From DATJGR01 sp963735085 (GTDB taxonomy: Bacteria > Pseudomonadota > Gammaproteobacteria > Pseudomonadales > Azotimanducaceae): a DNA stretch of 64,000 nt. The stretch's first letter is position 1, and the number at the start of each line of letters is the position of its first letter. Both the position numbers and the translations under genes were made by a program. The notes beneath the pieces were generated by a model that searched no databases, was not told where the DNA came from, and worked only from the letters and a program-made list of their open reading frames with translations. The stretch lies in NCBI GenBank assembly GCA_963735085.1, contig CAVTJP010000005.1, positions 434,001 to 498,000 on the forward strand. Reading direction: 5' to 3'. Below are positions 43,758-52,166 of this stretch, piece after piece.

Positions 43758-45996
43758 CGGTCAGTCGCGGATACCGAATTTCTTCAAGATGACGATTCGC
43801 GAGCGCGTCGAAGCGCTGCGCGAACGCGGCCTGCTGTCCGATGACGACATCGCACTGCTCGCGGCCGGAGACCACACGCTGCGTGTCCAGACCGCCGACA
43901 AGATGATCGAGAACGTCGTCGGTGTGCTCGGCCTGCCGCTTGGCCTGGCGCTTAATTTTCTGATCAACGGGCGCGACTATGTCGTGCCGCTGTGCGTGGA
44001 GGAACCGTCGATCGTCGCGGGTTTATCCAGCGCGGCGCGCACGGTGCGCCTGTCCGGCGGGTTCAAAGCCAGCGCGACCGAATCGATTCTGATCGGCCAG
44101 GTTCAGCTCGTCGACATGGGCGATCCCGCCATTGCGATTGCGGCACTGCAGGCGCAGCGCGAAGAAATCGTCGCGCTGGCCAACAGCCTGCACCCGAAGA
44201 TGGTCGCGCGCGGCGGCGGTGCCCGCGACATCGAACTGTTCCATCACGTGGCTCCCGAAGACGGTCGTCAGATGGTGGTGCTGCATCTACTCGTAGACAC
44301 CTGCAACGCGATGGGCGCCAACCTCGTCAACACGATGTGCGAAGGCATCGCATCGCTGGTCGAATCGATCACCGGCGGCAAGGTATTCCTGCGTATCCTG
44401 TCGAACCTGACCGATCGCGCGCTGGCCAGCGCGCAGATGGTGGTGCCCGTCAACAATCTCGAGGGCAAGGGCTTCAGCGGCGCGCAGGTGCGCGACGGCA
44501 TCATCCTTGCGAACGACCTCGCCACCGTCGATCCGTACCGCGCCGCAACGCACAACAAAGGCATCATGAACGGCGTCGACGCCGTGGCACTCGCAACCGG
44601 CAACGACTGGCGCGCGATCGAAGCCGCGGCCCATGCGTACGCTGCGCGCGCCGGCCGCTACGCGTCACTGACCCGCTGGTACGCGAATGAGCGCGGCGAT
44701 CTGGTCGGCGAACTGGAGATGCCGATGAAGGTCGGCACCGTCGGCGGTTCGCTGGAGACCAACCCGACGGTGCGCATCAATCACCGGCTGCTCGGTTCGC
44801 CCGATGCGCGCGAACTTGCATCGATCATGGCCAGCGTCGGGCTCGCGCAGAACTTCGCGGCATTGCGCGCGCTGTCGACCGACGGCATCCAGCAGGGCCA
44901 CATGACGTTGCACGCACGCAGCGTGGCCACCACCGCAGGTGTGCCGGAACACGTCTTTGAGACCATCGTCGAAGCGTTGATCGAGTCCGGCGAGATCAAG
45001 GTCTGGAAGGCGCGTGAACTGGTGAGGGCGTTGACCGCGCAGCCGCAACAGCAGGCCGCGGTGGAGCGCAGCTTCGCGAACGGCAAGGTCATTCTGCTCG
45101 GCGAACACGCGGTGGTTTACGGCCGCCACGCGATCGCCGCACCGATCCCGCTGGCGATCGAAGTGCGCGTGCTCGATGCAACCGACGGCGTGCGGTTGCT
45201 GATCCCGCGTTGGGGTGTTGAACAGCGAATCCGCTCCGTGGCCGAACATCAACAAGGTGCCGCGGGCGTCCTGGCGGTATTGCTGCGCGAGCTATCGCTG
45301 CACGATCGCGCGATCGATATCGAGGTGTTCCCGCATATTCCGCGCGCAATGGGCCTTGGCGGCTCGGCGGCGCTGGCTGTCGCCATCGTGCGCTCGCTGG
45401 ACGAACGTTTCGCGCTGAATCTGTCGGCCGAGCGCGTCAACGCACTCGCATTCGAATGCGAGAAGGCCGCGCATGGCACGCCGTCCGGTATCGACAACAC
45501 AGTCGCCACCTACGGCCAGATGCTGTTGTACAGCAATGCGTCGCGACCGCGCTTTTCACCGCTGGCGCCAAAGCGGTCGATGCCCATCGTCATCGGCATG
45601 TCCGGCAAGGAGAGTTTGACCGCCAACAATGTTGCGCAGGTGCGCGCCGCCTGGCAACGGCAGCCGGCGCGCTACGAAGCGCTATTCGATCAGATCGATG
45701 CGCTGGTGCTCGCGGGTGTCGATGCGCTGGCAGCAGGCGATCTGCCGGAACTGGGCGAGCTGATGAACCTGAACCACGGTCTGTTGAACGCCTTGCAGCT
45801 CTCGACGCCCGAACTCGAAGACATGGTTCACGTTGCGCGCCGCGCCGGCGCGGTGGGCGCGAAGCTCACCGGCGGCGGTGGCGGCGGTTCGGTGATTGCA
45901 CTGTGCCCGGACAACGCAGAGGCGGTAGCCACCGCCATCGAGACCGCGGGCTATCAGACGCTGACGTTCACGGTCACGGCGGACGCCGCCTCGTGA
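43729..45996 (+). CDS. Fused class II HMG-CoA reductase and mevalonate kinase
   Basis: One 755-residue polypeptide joins two successive steps of the mevalonate pathway. Residues about 15-430 are class II HMG-CoA reductase: SRIPNFFK, VEEPSIVAGLS (catalytic Glu), HNKGIMNGVDAV (Lys), ATGNDWRAIEAAAHAYA (Asp) and IQQGHMTLHAR (His). From about residue 445 it is a mevalonate kinase: FANGKVILLGEHAVVYG, MGLGGSAALAVAIVRS, HGTPSGIDNTVATYG and AKLTGGGGGGSVIAL. A short Gln/Ala linker (AQPQQQAAVE) joins them. The dinucleotide motif reads CNAMGAN where most class II enzymes have DAMGAN. ATG 43729 overlaps the kinase gene upstream by 29 bases and keeps SRIPNFFK; a later ATG at 43789 would remove it. Confidence 0.92.
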   Translation: MASRLASTDSGQSRIPNFFKMTIRERVEALRERGLLSDDDIALLAAGDHTLRVQTADKMIENVVGVLGLPLGLALNFLINGRDYVVPLCVEEPSIVAGLSSAARTVRLSGGFKASATESILIGQVQLVDMGDPAIAIAALQAQREEIVALANSLHPKMVARGGGARDIELFHHVAPEDGRQMVVLHLLVDTCNAMGANLVNTMCEGIASLVESITGGKVFLRILSNLTDRALASAQMVVPVNNLEGKGFSGAQVRDGIILANDLATVDPYRAATHNKGIMNGVDAVALATGNDWRAIEAAAHAYAARAGRYASLTRWYANERGDLVGELEMPMKVGTVGGSLETNPTVRINHRLLGSPDARELASIMASVGLAQNFAALRALSTDGIQQGHMTLHARSVATTAGVPEHVFETIVEALIESGEIKVWKARELVRALTAQPQQQAAVERSFANGKVILLGEHAVVYGRHAIAAPIPLAIEVRVLDATDGVRLLIPRWGVEQRIRSVAEHQQGAAGVLAVLLRELSLHDRAIDIEVFPHIPRAMGLGGSAALAVAIVRSLDERFALNLSAERVNALAFECEKAAHGTPSGIDNTVATYGQMLLYSNASRPRFSPLAPKRSMPIVIGMSGKESLTANNVAQVRAAWQRQPARYEALFDQIDALVLAGVDALAAGDLPELGELMNLNHGLLNALQLSTPELEDMVHVARRAGAVGAKLTGGGGGGSVIALCPDNAEAVATAIETAGYQTLTFTVTADAAS

Positions 45997-46574
45997 GCCG
46001 CGCGCAGACCCGCAATGTGATCGTTTCGTCGGAGGAGGAGCAGCTGATCCTCGTCGACTCGAACGACCGCGAGATGGGCACGGCATCGAAATCGGCGTGC
46101 CACGACGGCGATGGTGTGCTGCATCGTGCCTTCTCGCTGTTCGTCTTCAATTGCGACGGTGCGTTGTTGATCCACAAACGCCATCCGTCGAAACGCCTCT
46201 GGCCCAACTTCTGGTCAAACAGCTGCTGCAGTCATCCGCGCACGGGCGAGGACGTCGACGTCGCGATTCACCGCCGTCTCGAACAGGAACTCGGCCTCGC
46301 CGCGCGGCTGCACTACATCTACAAATTCGAGTACAGCGCGCCATTCGGCGAGGCCGGTACCGAACACGAACTCTGCTGGGTGTACGCCGGCACGACTACG
46401 GCGCAGCCGGTCATCAACGCAACCGAGATCGCGGAATGGCGCTGGATCGCCCCCGATGCGCTCGACCTCGAACTCGCGCACGCACCGCAGCGCTTCACGC
46501 CGTGGTTCAAGCTCGAATGGCACGCGCTGCGCAACAGCCACCGAATACGCCTCGAACAGATCCTTTCCGCGTGA
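45993..46574 (+). CDS. idi: Isopentenyl-diphosphate delta-isomerase, type 1
   Basis: The 193-residue Nudix-fold enzyme interconverts isopentenyl and dimethylallyl diphosphate, needed when isoprenoids come from mevalonate. Motifs are HRAFSLFVFN, RLWPNFWSNSCCSHPRTGED (with the catalytic cysteine), and EHELCWVYAG with the metal and catalytic glutamate. GTG 45993 overlaps the upstream stop by four bases (GTGA), so it is translationally coupled to the fusion gene. An extended N-terminus (about 25 residues before the Nudix core) is usual for bacterial type 1 enzymes. Confidence 0.94.
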   Translation: MSRAQTRNVIVSSEEEQLILVDSNDREMGTASKSACHDGDGVLHRAFSLFVFNCDGALLIHKRHPSKRLWPNFWSNSCCSHPRTGEDVDVAIHRRLEQELGLAARLHYIYKFEYSAPFGEAGTEHELCWVYAGTTTAQPVINATEIAEWRWIAPDALDLELAHAPQRFTPWFKLEWHALRNSHRIRLEQILSA

Positions 46575-46747
46575 CTGCGCCTGCCTGACCGCATCGGCCC
46601 GCCTGCAGTAAACCTGCCTGCAACAAGCCGGTTGCTGCAACATTGCCAACCAATGGAGGTCGCGCGAGGCCACTGTTCGCGTAGACTAAGCCGCATTGAG
46701 CGGCACGCCGATGGCGTGTCAACTCGTCCGGCGAGAGGAACTGCACA

Positions 46748-48250
46748 ATGACTCACCCGGGGACGCCGCGGGCAATCGCCCCAGCGGTCGGAATCAGCGG
46801 ATTCGCCGCGTACCTGCCGTGCTACCGGGTCAACCTCGAAGACTGGTGTCGATGGACTGGCGACAGCTGGGACAAGGTGTCGAACGTCATCGGTCGCAGC
46901 TTCCGCATGCGCGCGCCCGACGAGAACGCCTACACGATGGCCGCCACTGCGGTGCTGCGTTTGATTCAGGCATACGACATCGACCCGGGCCGGGTCGGCT
47001 ATTTTGCGCTCGGTACGGAATCGAGTACCGACAATTCCATCGGTGCCGTGATCGTCAAGGGCATGGTCAACGACGCGTTGCGCGCGCTCGGCTCACCGCC
47101 GCTGGCACGCCATTGCGAAGTGCCCGAGTTCAAACATGCGTGCCTCGGCGGCGTCTACGCAATGAAGGCGGCCGCCCGCTATGTCGCGCTCGACGGCATC
47201 GACAAGCTTGCCATTGTCGTTTGCGCCGACATTGCCGAATACGCGCGCGGCAGTTCCGGCGAGGCGACCCAAGGCGCCGGCGCCGTGGCGATGTTGATCG
47301 AAGCGCAGCCACGATTGCTGCAGTTCGACCTGGCGCGGGCCGGCAGCGCATCGGATTATCGCGGCCCGGACTTTCGCAAGCCGTTCACCCGATATGTCGG
47401 CCAGACGCCATCGCGGCATGGCCAGATTCGCGATTTTCCACTGTTCAACGGCAAATATTCGACGAGCTGCTATCTCGACGAAACGTTGCTCGCGATGGCC
47501 GATCTGTTCGGCAAAGACCAAGCCGCCGGCGTTTGCGCGACAACACGCTGGAACGACACCGTTGCCGCATTCCTGCATCGGCCGTATCGACGCATGGCCG
47601 AAACCGGGCTCGCTGCGAGCTATCTGCTGGCGCTGTCGCGCGGCGATCGCTCCGCGTTTGCTACGCTCGCGCACGCGGCAGGCGTCGATCCCGCCGACCT
47701 CGCCAACGAACTCGGCGAGGCGCCGCAACTCTACGATCGAGTACGCCATGGCGACAGCGCGGTGGAGCCTTATCCGAACACGCTGGCCGCATTGCGCCAT
47801 CTGCGGGACCACAAGGCCTATCGAACCCGGGTGCTAGAAAAGATGCGCCTCGGCGACACCGCCATGCAGGCGTGCGGCAATCTCTATACCGCGTCGATGC
47901 CCGGCTGGCTCGCAGGCGGGCTCGAAGAAGCGTTCATTGAAGATGCGCCGCTTGGCGGACGTTCGATTCTGGCGTTCGGATACGGCAGCGGCGATGCCGC
48001 CGAAGTCGTACCGATGCGCGTCACCGACGACTGGCGCAGCGCAGCCGGACGCATCGGTTTCGGGGCAACACTGGCCGGCGCAGTCGATCTCGATCAAGCC
48101 GGCTACCAACAGCTGCACGATGGCCTGGAACTCGACGCGGCCATCGCGCCACGCACGGCAACGTTCGTCATCGATCGAGTCGGCGGCGTTACCGACGCGG
48201 CCGGCGCACTCGACGATTGCGGCATCGAGTACTACCGGTTCGTGAGCTGA
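46748..48250 (+). CDS. Hydroxymethylglutaryl-CoA synthase family protein
   Basis: The 500-residue thiolase-superfamily protein has the HMG-CoA synthase arrangement: VGISGFAAYLPCYRV, the nucleophile Cys132 in EFKHACLGGVYA, then VVCADIAEYARGS, FNGKYSTSCYLDE and SILAFGYGSGDAAEVVPM. It would condense acetoacetyl-CoA and acetyl-CoA to HMG-CoA, feeding the fused reductase/kinase upstream. It is longer than the typical 380-460 residues; the extra length is in the C-terminal half. It has its own leader of 173 bases after idi (46575-46747), with GAGAGGA before the ATG. No thiolase gene adjoins it. Confidence 0.88.
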   Translation: MTHPGTPRAIAPAVGISGFAAYLPCYRVNLEDWCRWTGDSWDKVSNVIGRSFRMRAPDENAYTMAATAVLRLIQAYDIDPGRVGYFALGTESSTDNSIGAVIVKGMVNDALRALGSPPLARHCEVPEFKHACLGGVYAMKAAARYVALDGIDKLAIVVCADIAEYARGSSGEATQGAGAVAMLIEAQPRLLQFDLARAGSASDYRGPDFRKPFTRYVGQTPSRHGQIRDFPLFNGKYSTSCYLDETLLAMADLFGKDQAAGVCATTRWNDTVAAFLHRPYRRMAETGLAASYLLALSRGDRSAFATLAHAAGVDPADLANELGEAPQLYDRVRHGDSAVEPYPNTLAALRHLRDHKAYRTRVLEKMRLGDTAMQACGNLYTASMPGWLAGGLEEAFIEDAPLGGRSILAFGYGSGDAAEVVPMRVTDDWRSAAGRIGFGATLAGAVDLDQAGYQQLHDGLELDAAIAPRTATFVIDRVGGVTDAAGALDDCGIEYYRFVS

Positions 48251-48303
48251 CGCCCCGTTTCTTTTGTTCGAGCAGCTTGTTCTTCGAGCGGCCGCTCCAC
48301 CCG

Positions 48304-49035
48304 CTATTCGAGTTTCAGATGCGACGTGTCGGGCGGCGCCGGCGGCGGTTCGTCATTCGCATCCGCCAGCATGACACCCGCTGGCGCCAGATCGAACGCG
48401 ATCGCGTCGACGTCGAGCGGCGGGTCGATCCCGGGCGCTGCGGCCACCAGTTCCACACCGACACCAGCAAGCTCCCACGCCGGCGGTTCGACCGCCGCCG
48501 CGGCCGGCCGCGATGCAGCGCCGAGAGCCGTGCCAGGCGCGGCGAGCGTCATGTGACCGACATCCGGCGCAACGGCCGAATGGCTCGATGGCGTTCCGAG
48601 CACAACGCCGGGCGCCGCAAGCGTCATGTGTGAAATGTCCATCGCAGGCGCAGGCATTTCGGGTCGCGGCTCCACCAAGGTCACACCAAGCGGCGCGAGG
48701 CGCAGACCGCCGTCTTCTGCCGCCTCCCCTGTGGAGTTCGCGACACCGCCCGATTCGGCTCCATCCGCCTGCGCGTCTGCGCGCTCAGCCTGCTCGGGTT
48801 CAACGTCAATCGTCACGACGCGCAGCCGAGCGCCGGCGCGCTTGAACGCGATCTGAAATTTCGCGGCGGTTTCGGAATCGGCGTCCTTGCGGATCGTGAC
48901 GGCCTTGCCGGTGAACAGCGTCTCGAGGCGTGCTTCATTCACCTTCAACAGCGCGCCGAGGCGTTGCTTCACCACCGCCGGATGCTGCCCTTCGAGCACT
49001 TCGCCGCGAAACACCAATCGATATCGTTCCGACAT
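48304..49035 (-). CDS. Uncharacterised protein with conserved N-terminal domain and HMTLAAPG repeats
   Basis: The 243-residue protein begins with a domain of about 75 residues (ERYRLVFRGEVLEGQHPAVV to FKRAGARLRVVTIDVE) that I have seen at the N-terminus of many uncharacterised proteobacterial proteins. A low-complexity acidic linker follows. The C-terminal 120 residues contain repeats of the form D-x-x-HMTLAAPG-x-x-LG (MDISHMTLAAPGVVLGTP and PDVGHMTLAAPGTALGAA), with more divergent units at LAPLGVTLV, LAGVGVELVAA, LAPAGVML and DTSHLKLE. There is no signal peptide or membrane segment. No function is proposed. It is convergent with the HMG-CoA synthase gene, 53 bases away. Confidence 0.8.
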   Translation of the reverse strand: MSERYRLVFRGEVLEGQHPAVVKQRLGALLKVNEARLETLFTGKAVTIRKDADSETAAKFQIAFKRAGARLRVVTIDVEPEQAERADAQADGAESGGVANSTGEAAEDGGLRLAPLGVTLVEPRPEMPAPAMDISHMTLAAPGVVLGTPSSHSAVAPDVGHMTLAAPGTALGAASRPAAAAVEPPAWELAGVGVELVAAAPGIDPPLDVDAIAFDLAPAGVMLADANDEPPPAPPDTSHLKLE

Positions 49036-49196
49036 GCGACACGACCCGATTCACTTCGATGCGCGAATTTAACCATAGTCGCGGCGCACGACGTGTTATG
49101 TGCGTGGCATGTGCGTGTTGCGCGCGCGTTGCGCGATCGGTAACTCCGGTCAATACTTGGCCACGACCTATCAATCGTTTGGAGGACGAGACATTC

Positions 49197-50294
49197 ATGG
49201 GCACCCGCGCACGCGTTGTAGTGTTGCCACAACAGCAGGCACCTTTGCGTATCGAAGAAATCGAACTGCCCGATCCAGGACCCACCCAGGTAGTCGTTCG
49301 CCAATTCGCCTCGGGCGTCTGCCACTCGCAGTTGCACCAGATGCATCGCCCGCGGCAGTCGCCGGTGATCCTCGGGCACGAGTCGACGGGCGTCGTCGAG
49401 AAGTGCGGTTCGAAGGTACACCACGTGCACGAAGGCGACCTGGTGCTGGTGACGTGGGTGCCGCGCGACGCGTCGCGCGCGAAAACGCTGCCGGTGCGCG
49501 CCACGCTCAATGTCTCGGACGGTGTGGCGCAATCGGAGAATGTCTTCACGTGGGCGAACTTCACGCTGGCCGATGAGCAGTACGTCGTGAAGGTCGATCC
49601 GCGCACACCACGCGACGTCACATCGATCATCGGTTGCGCGGTCATGACCGGCGCCGGCGCGGTGATCAACACGGCCAGCGTCAGACGCGGCCAAAGCGTT
49701 GCGATCTTCGGCGTGGGCGGGGTCGGCCTGTCGGCCGTCGTCGGCGCGCGGATGGCCGGCGCGAACCCGATCATCGCGGTCGACCTCGACGACGCGAAAC
49801 TCGAATTTGCAGAGCGCTTCGGCGCCACGCACATGATCAACGCGGCGAAAGTGGATCCGATCGAAGCGATTCACGCGCTGACGCCGCGCAAGCACGAGTT
49901 CACGATCCTGCAGAGCCCCGTGTCGGGCGTCGACTTCGCGTTCGACTGCATCGGCATCAAGAAGACCATGGAGCAGATCGTGCCGGCGTGCCGTGGCGGC
50001 CACTTCGGCGTTCACGCCGGCGGCACCGCGGTGCTGGTCGGTGTACCGGGCACGCCGGTCGAATTGAATGCGCTCGATATGCTGATCACCGAGAAGAAGT
50101 TCATCGGCAGCATTGGCGGATCGTGCGCGCCGGACCGGGATTTCCCGAAGTTCCTCGACTGGCACAAGAACGGCGACCTCGATCTGGATGCGATCGTCAC
50201 GCAGCGCTACCGCATCGACGACATCAACGAAGCCACTGATGCGCTCGCGGCGGGCAAGATCAACGGGCGTGCGATTTTGGAATTCGAGCACTAG
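49197..50294 (+). CDS. Zinc-dependent class III-type alcohol dehydrogenase
   Basis: The 365-residue MDR enzyme has the catalytic zinc ligands in ASGVCHSQLH and LGHESTGVVEKCG, the fingerprint VAIFGVGGVGLSAVVGARMAG for NAD(P), and a C-terminal RYRIDDINEATDALAAGKINGRAILEF. The structural zinc lobe with four cysteines is missing (the region holds TWVPRDASRAKTLPVRATLN), as in several bacterial members. Start ATG 49197 follows GGAGG at 49181-49185. It probably oxidises a primary alcohol, or an adduct as in class III enzymes, with NAD. It lies 29 bases upstream of the metallo-beta-lactamase gene and the two are likely co-transcribed. Confidence 0.9.
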   Translation: MGTRARVVVLPQQQAPLRIEEIELPDPGPTQVVVRQFASGVCHSQLHQMHRPRQSPVILGHESTGVVEKCGSKVHHVHEGDLVLVTWVPRDASRAKTLPVRATLNVSDGVAQSENVFTWANFTLADEQYVVKVDPRTPRDVTSIIGCAVMTGAGAVINTASVRRGQSVAIFGVGGVGLSAVVGARMAGANPIIAVDLDDAKLEFAERFGATHMINAAKVDPIEAIHALTPRKHEFTILQSPVSGVDFAFDCIGIKKTMEQIVPACRGGHFGVHAGGTAVLVGVPGTPVELNALDMLITEKKFIGSIGGSCAPDRDFPKFLDWHKNGDLDLDAIVTQRYRIDDINEATDALAAGKINGRAILEFEH

Positions 50295-50323
50295 CAGGAT
50301 GTTGAGACAACTAGAGGCGCGCC

Positions 50324-51637
50324 ATGGCAGATCTGCTGGACATGTCGAGGCGCATCCTCGACGACGGTGACGATGCGCCTGTTGGCCCGGTCAATCGCAT
50401 CAACCACGAACTCTCCGAGATCGCGCCGGGTATCGCGATGGTCGAGGCGTTTTCGCATTCGATACTGTTCGATACCGACGACGGGCTCGTGGTGTTCGAC
50501 ACCAGCGGCGCGCAGGGCGGCACGCGCGTCGTCGATGCAATTCGCGGCTGGTCCAAGGCGCGCTTCAATACGCTGATCTACACGCACGGCCACATCGATC
50601 ATGTCGGCGGATGCGGCGCCTTCCTGGCCGATGCGACGAACAGCGGCTCGCCGCGGCCAGCCATCGCCGGCCACGAAAACGTGCCGCGCCGGTTCGATCG
50701 CTACAATCTGACCAACGGCTATAACCTCACGATCAATGCGCGCCAGTTTCGCGGCCTCGCGCGGCGCGGTTATGCACTCGGCGGCGATACCGGCCGCTTT
50801 CTGCCCAGCGACAGCGCGAAACCCAACGTCACCTACAGCGACCGCCTCGCGCTGAGCGTCGGTGGACTCGAATTCGACCTCCGCCACGCCAAGGGCGAGA
50901 CCGACGACCACACGTGGGCGTGGATACCGCAGCACAAGGCGATCTGCGCCGGTGACTTTTTCATCTGGAACTTCCCGAACGCCGGCAATCCGCAGAAGGT
51001 GCAGCGCTATCCGGTCGAGTGGGCCGCGGCGATGCGCGAGATGGCCGGCGCCGGCGCTGAACTGTTTCTGCCGGCGCACGGTTTGCCGATCGGCGGTGCG
51101 CAGCGCATCAAGCGCGTGTTGCTCGACGTCGCCGAAACGCTCGAAAAGCTGATCGGCGAAACGCTCGCCATGATGAATGCCGGCGCGCCGCTGAACGACA
51201 TCATTCACAGCGTCAAAGTGGCACCGGAGATGCTCGAAAAGCCATATCTTCGACCGCTGTACGACGAACCCGAATTCGTCGTGCGTAATCTGTGGCGCAT
51301 GTACGGCGGCTGGTACGACGGCAACCCGGCGAACCTGAAGCCGGCCACCGATGCATCGCTCGCCGCAGAAGTCGCCGCACTCGCCGGTGGCGCGCAAAAG
51401 CTCGCAGATCGCGCGCAGGCGCTTGCCGATGAGGGCGATATGCGGCTCGCCTGCCATCTGATCGAACTCGCCACACATGCCGAACCGAACAGCACGGCAA
51501 TTCATGCAATCCGCGCGCAGGTCTATCAGCGGCGGCGCGACAGCGAGACATCGTTGATGGCAAAAGGCATCTTCGGCTACACCGCAGGCGAGTCGTTGGG
51601 CGCCGCCGGCATCGACGATCCGCACGCGAAGGCGTAA
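50324..51637 (+). CDS. Metallo-beta-lactamase fold hydrolase, alkylsulfatase-like
   Basis: The 437-residue enzyme has an MBL domain with THGHIDHVGGCG (HxHxDH), an acidic metal ligand in GETDDHTWAW and LFLPAHGLPI. It is followed by the alkylsulfatase-type dimerisation domain (residues about 285-420, with LRPLYDEPEFVVRNLWRMYGGWYDGNPANLKP). This architecture is that of SdsA1/BDS1-type secondary or primary alkylsulfatases, but no signal peptide or sterol carrier domain is seen and it is shorter than SdsA1 (about 660 residues), so the substrate may differ. It sits between an alcohol dehydrogenase and an FMN-type protein. Confidence 0.87.
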   Translation: MADLLDMSRRILDDGDDAPVGPVNRINHELSEIAPGIAMVEAFSHSILFDTDDGLVVFDTSGAQGGTRVVDAIRGWSKARFNTLIYTHGHIDHVGGCGAFLADATNSGSPRPAIAGHENVPRRFDRYNLTNGYNLTINARQFRGLARRGYALGGDTGRFLPSDSAKPNVTYSDRLALSVGGLEFDLRHAKGETDDHTWAWIPQHKAICAGDFFIWNFPNAGNPQKVQRYPVEWAAAMREMAGAGAELFLPAHGLPIGGAQRIKRVLLDVAETLEKLIGETLAMMNAGAPLNDIIHSVKVAPEMLEKPYLRPLYDEPEFVVRNLWRMYGGWYDGNPANLKPATDASLAAEVAALAGGAQKLADRAQALADEGDMRLACHLIELATHAEPNSTAIHAIRAQVYQRRRDSETSLMAKGIFGYTAGESLGAAGIDDPHAKA

Positions 51638-51640
51638 GTA

Positions 51641-52156
51641 GTGGCGCTGCGGGTCCGGCATCGCTCGCGCCCCGGCACGCCAGGATATTTTCGTCCGGAA
51701 GACGAAGGCTCGGGGCTGCTCGACTGGGAAGAAACCGCAAAGCGCTTTGCGGTACCGCGAAATTACTGGGTGAGCACTGCATCGAAAGCAGGCCGACCAA
51801 ACGCGATGCCGGTATGGGGGGTGTGGCTCGATGACCGTTTCGTGTTCAGCACGAGCCCCGAATCGCGCAAGGCCCGCAACCTGCGCGAGAACCCGCAGGT
51901 AGCCGTGCATCTCGAAGACGGCAACGCTGTGATCGTCATCGAAGGCCGCGCGGTCGAGATTTGCGCCCCAACGGCGCTGTTGGCATTCACGAACGCATAC
52001 AATCCAAAATACGACTGGAACTTCACACCCGACCAACTCACGCGCGGCGTTTTCGCCGTATGTCCGGAACAGGCATTCGCATGGCTGGGCGGTGAAGGCG
52101 ATGCATTTGGCGGCACCGCAACGCGCTGGCGATTCGAAACCGATTCTCCAACCTGA
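51641..52156 (+). CDS. Pyridoxamine 5'-phosphate oxidase-fold protein
   Basis: This 171-residue protein has the split-barrel flavin-binding fold of the PNPOx family: FAVPRNYWVSTASKAGRPNAMPVWGVWLDDRFVFSTSPESRKARNLRENPQVAVHLED. This arrangement resembles small actinobacterial F420- or FMN-dependent reductases and general stress proteins. A cofactor cannot be chosen from sequence alone; an F420 type would be unusual in a proteobacterium. The start is GTG 51641, three bases after the MBL gene stop. The two genes are therefore likely coupled. Confidence 0.82.
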   Translation: MALRVRHRSRPGTPGYFRPEDEGSGLLDWEETAKRFAVPRNYWVSTASKAGRPNAMPVWGVWLDDRFVFSTSPESRKARNLRENPQVAVHLEDGNAVIVIEGRAVEICAPTALLAFTNAYNPKYDWNFTPDQLTRGVFAVCPEQAFAWLGGEGDAFGGTATRWRFETDSPT

Positions 52157-52166
52157 CAGGTTACTC

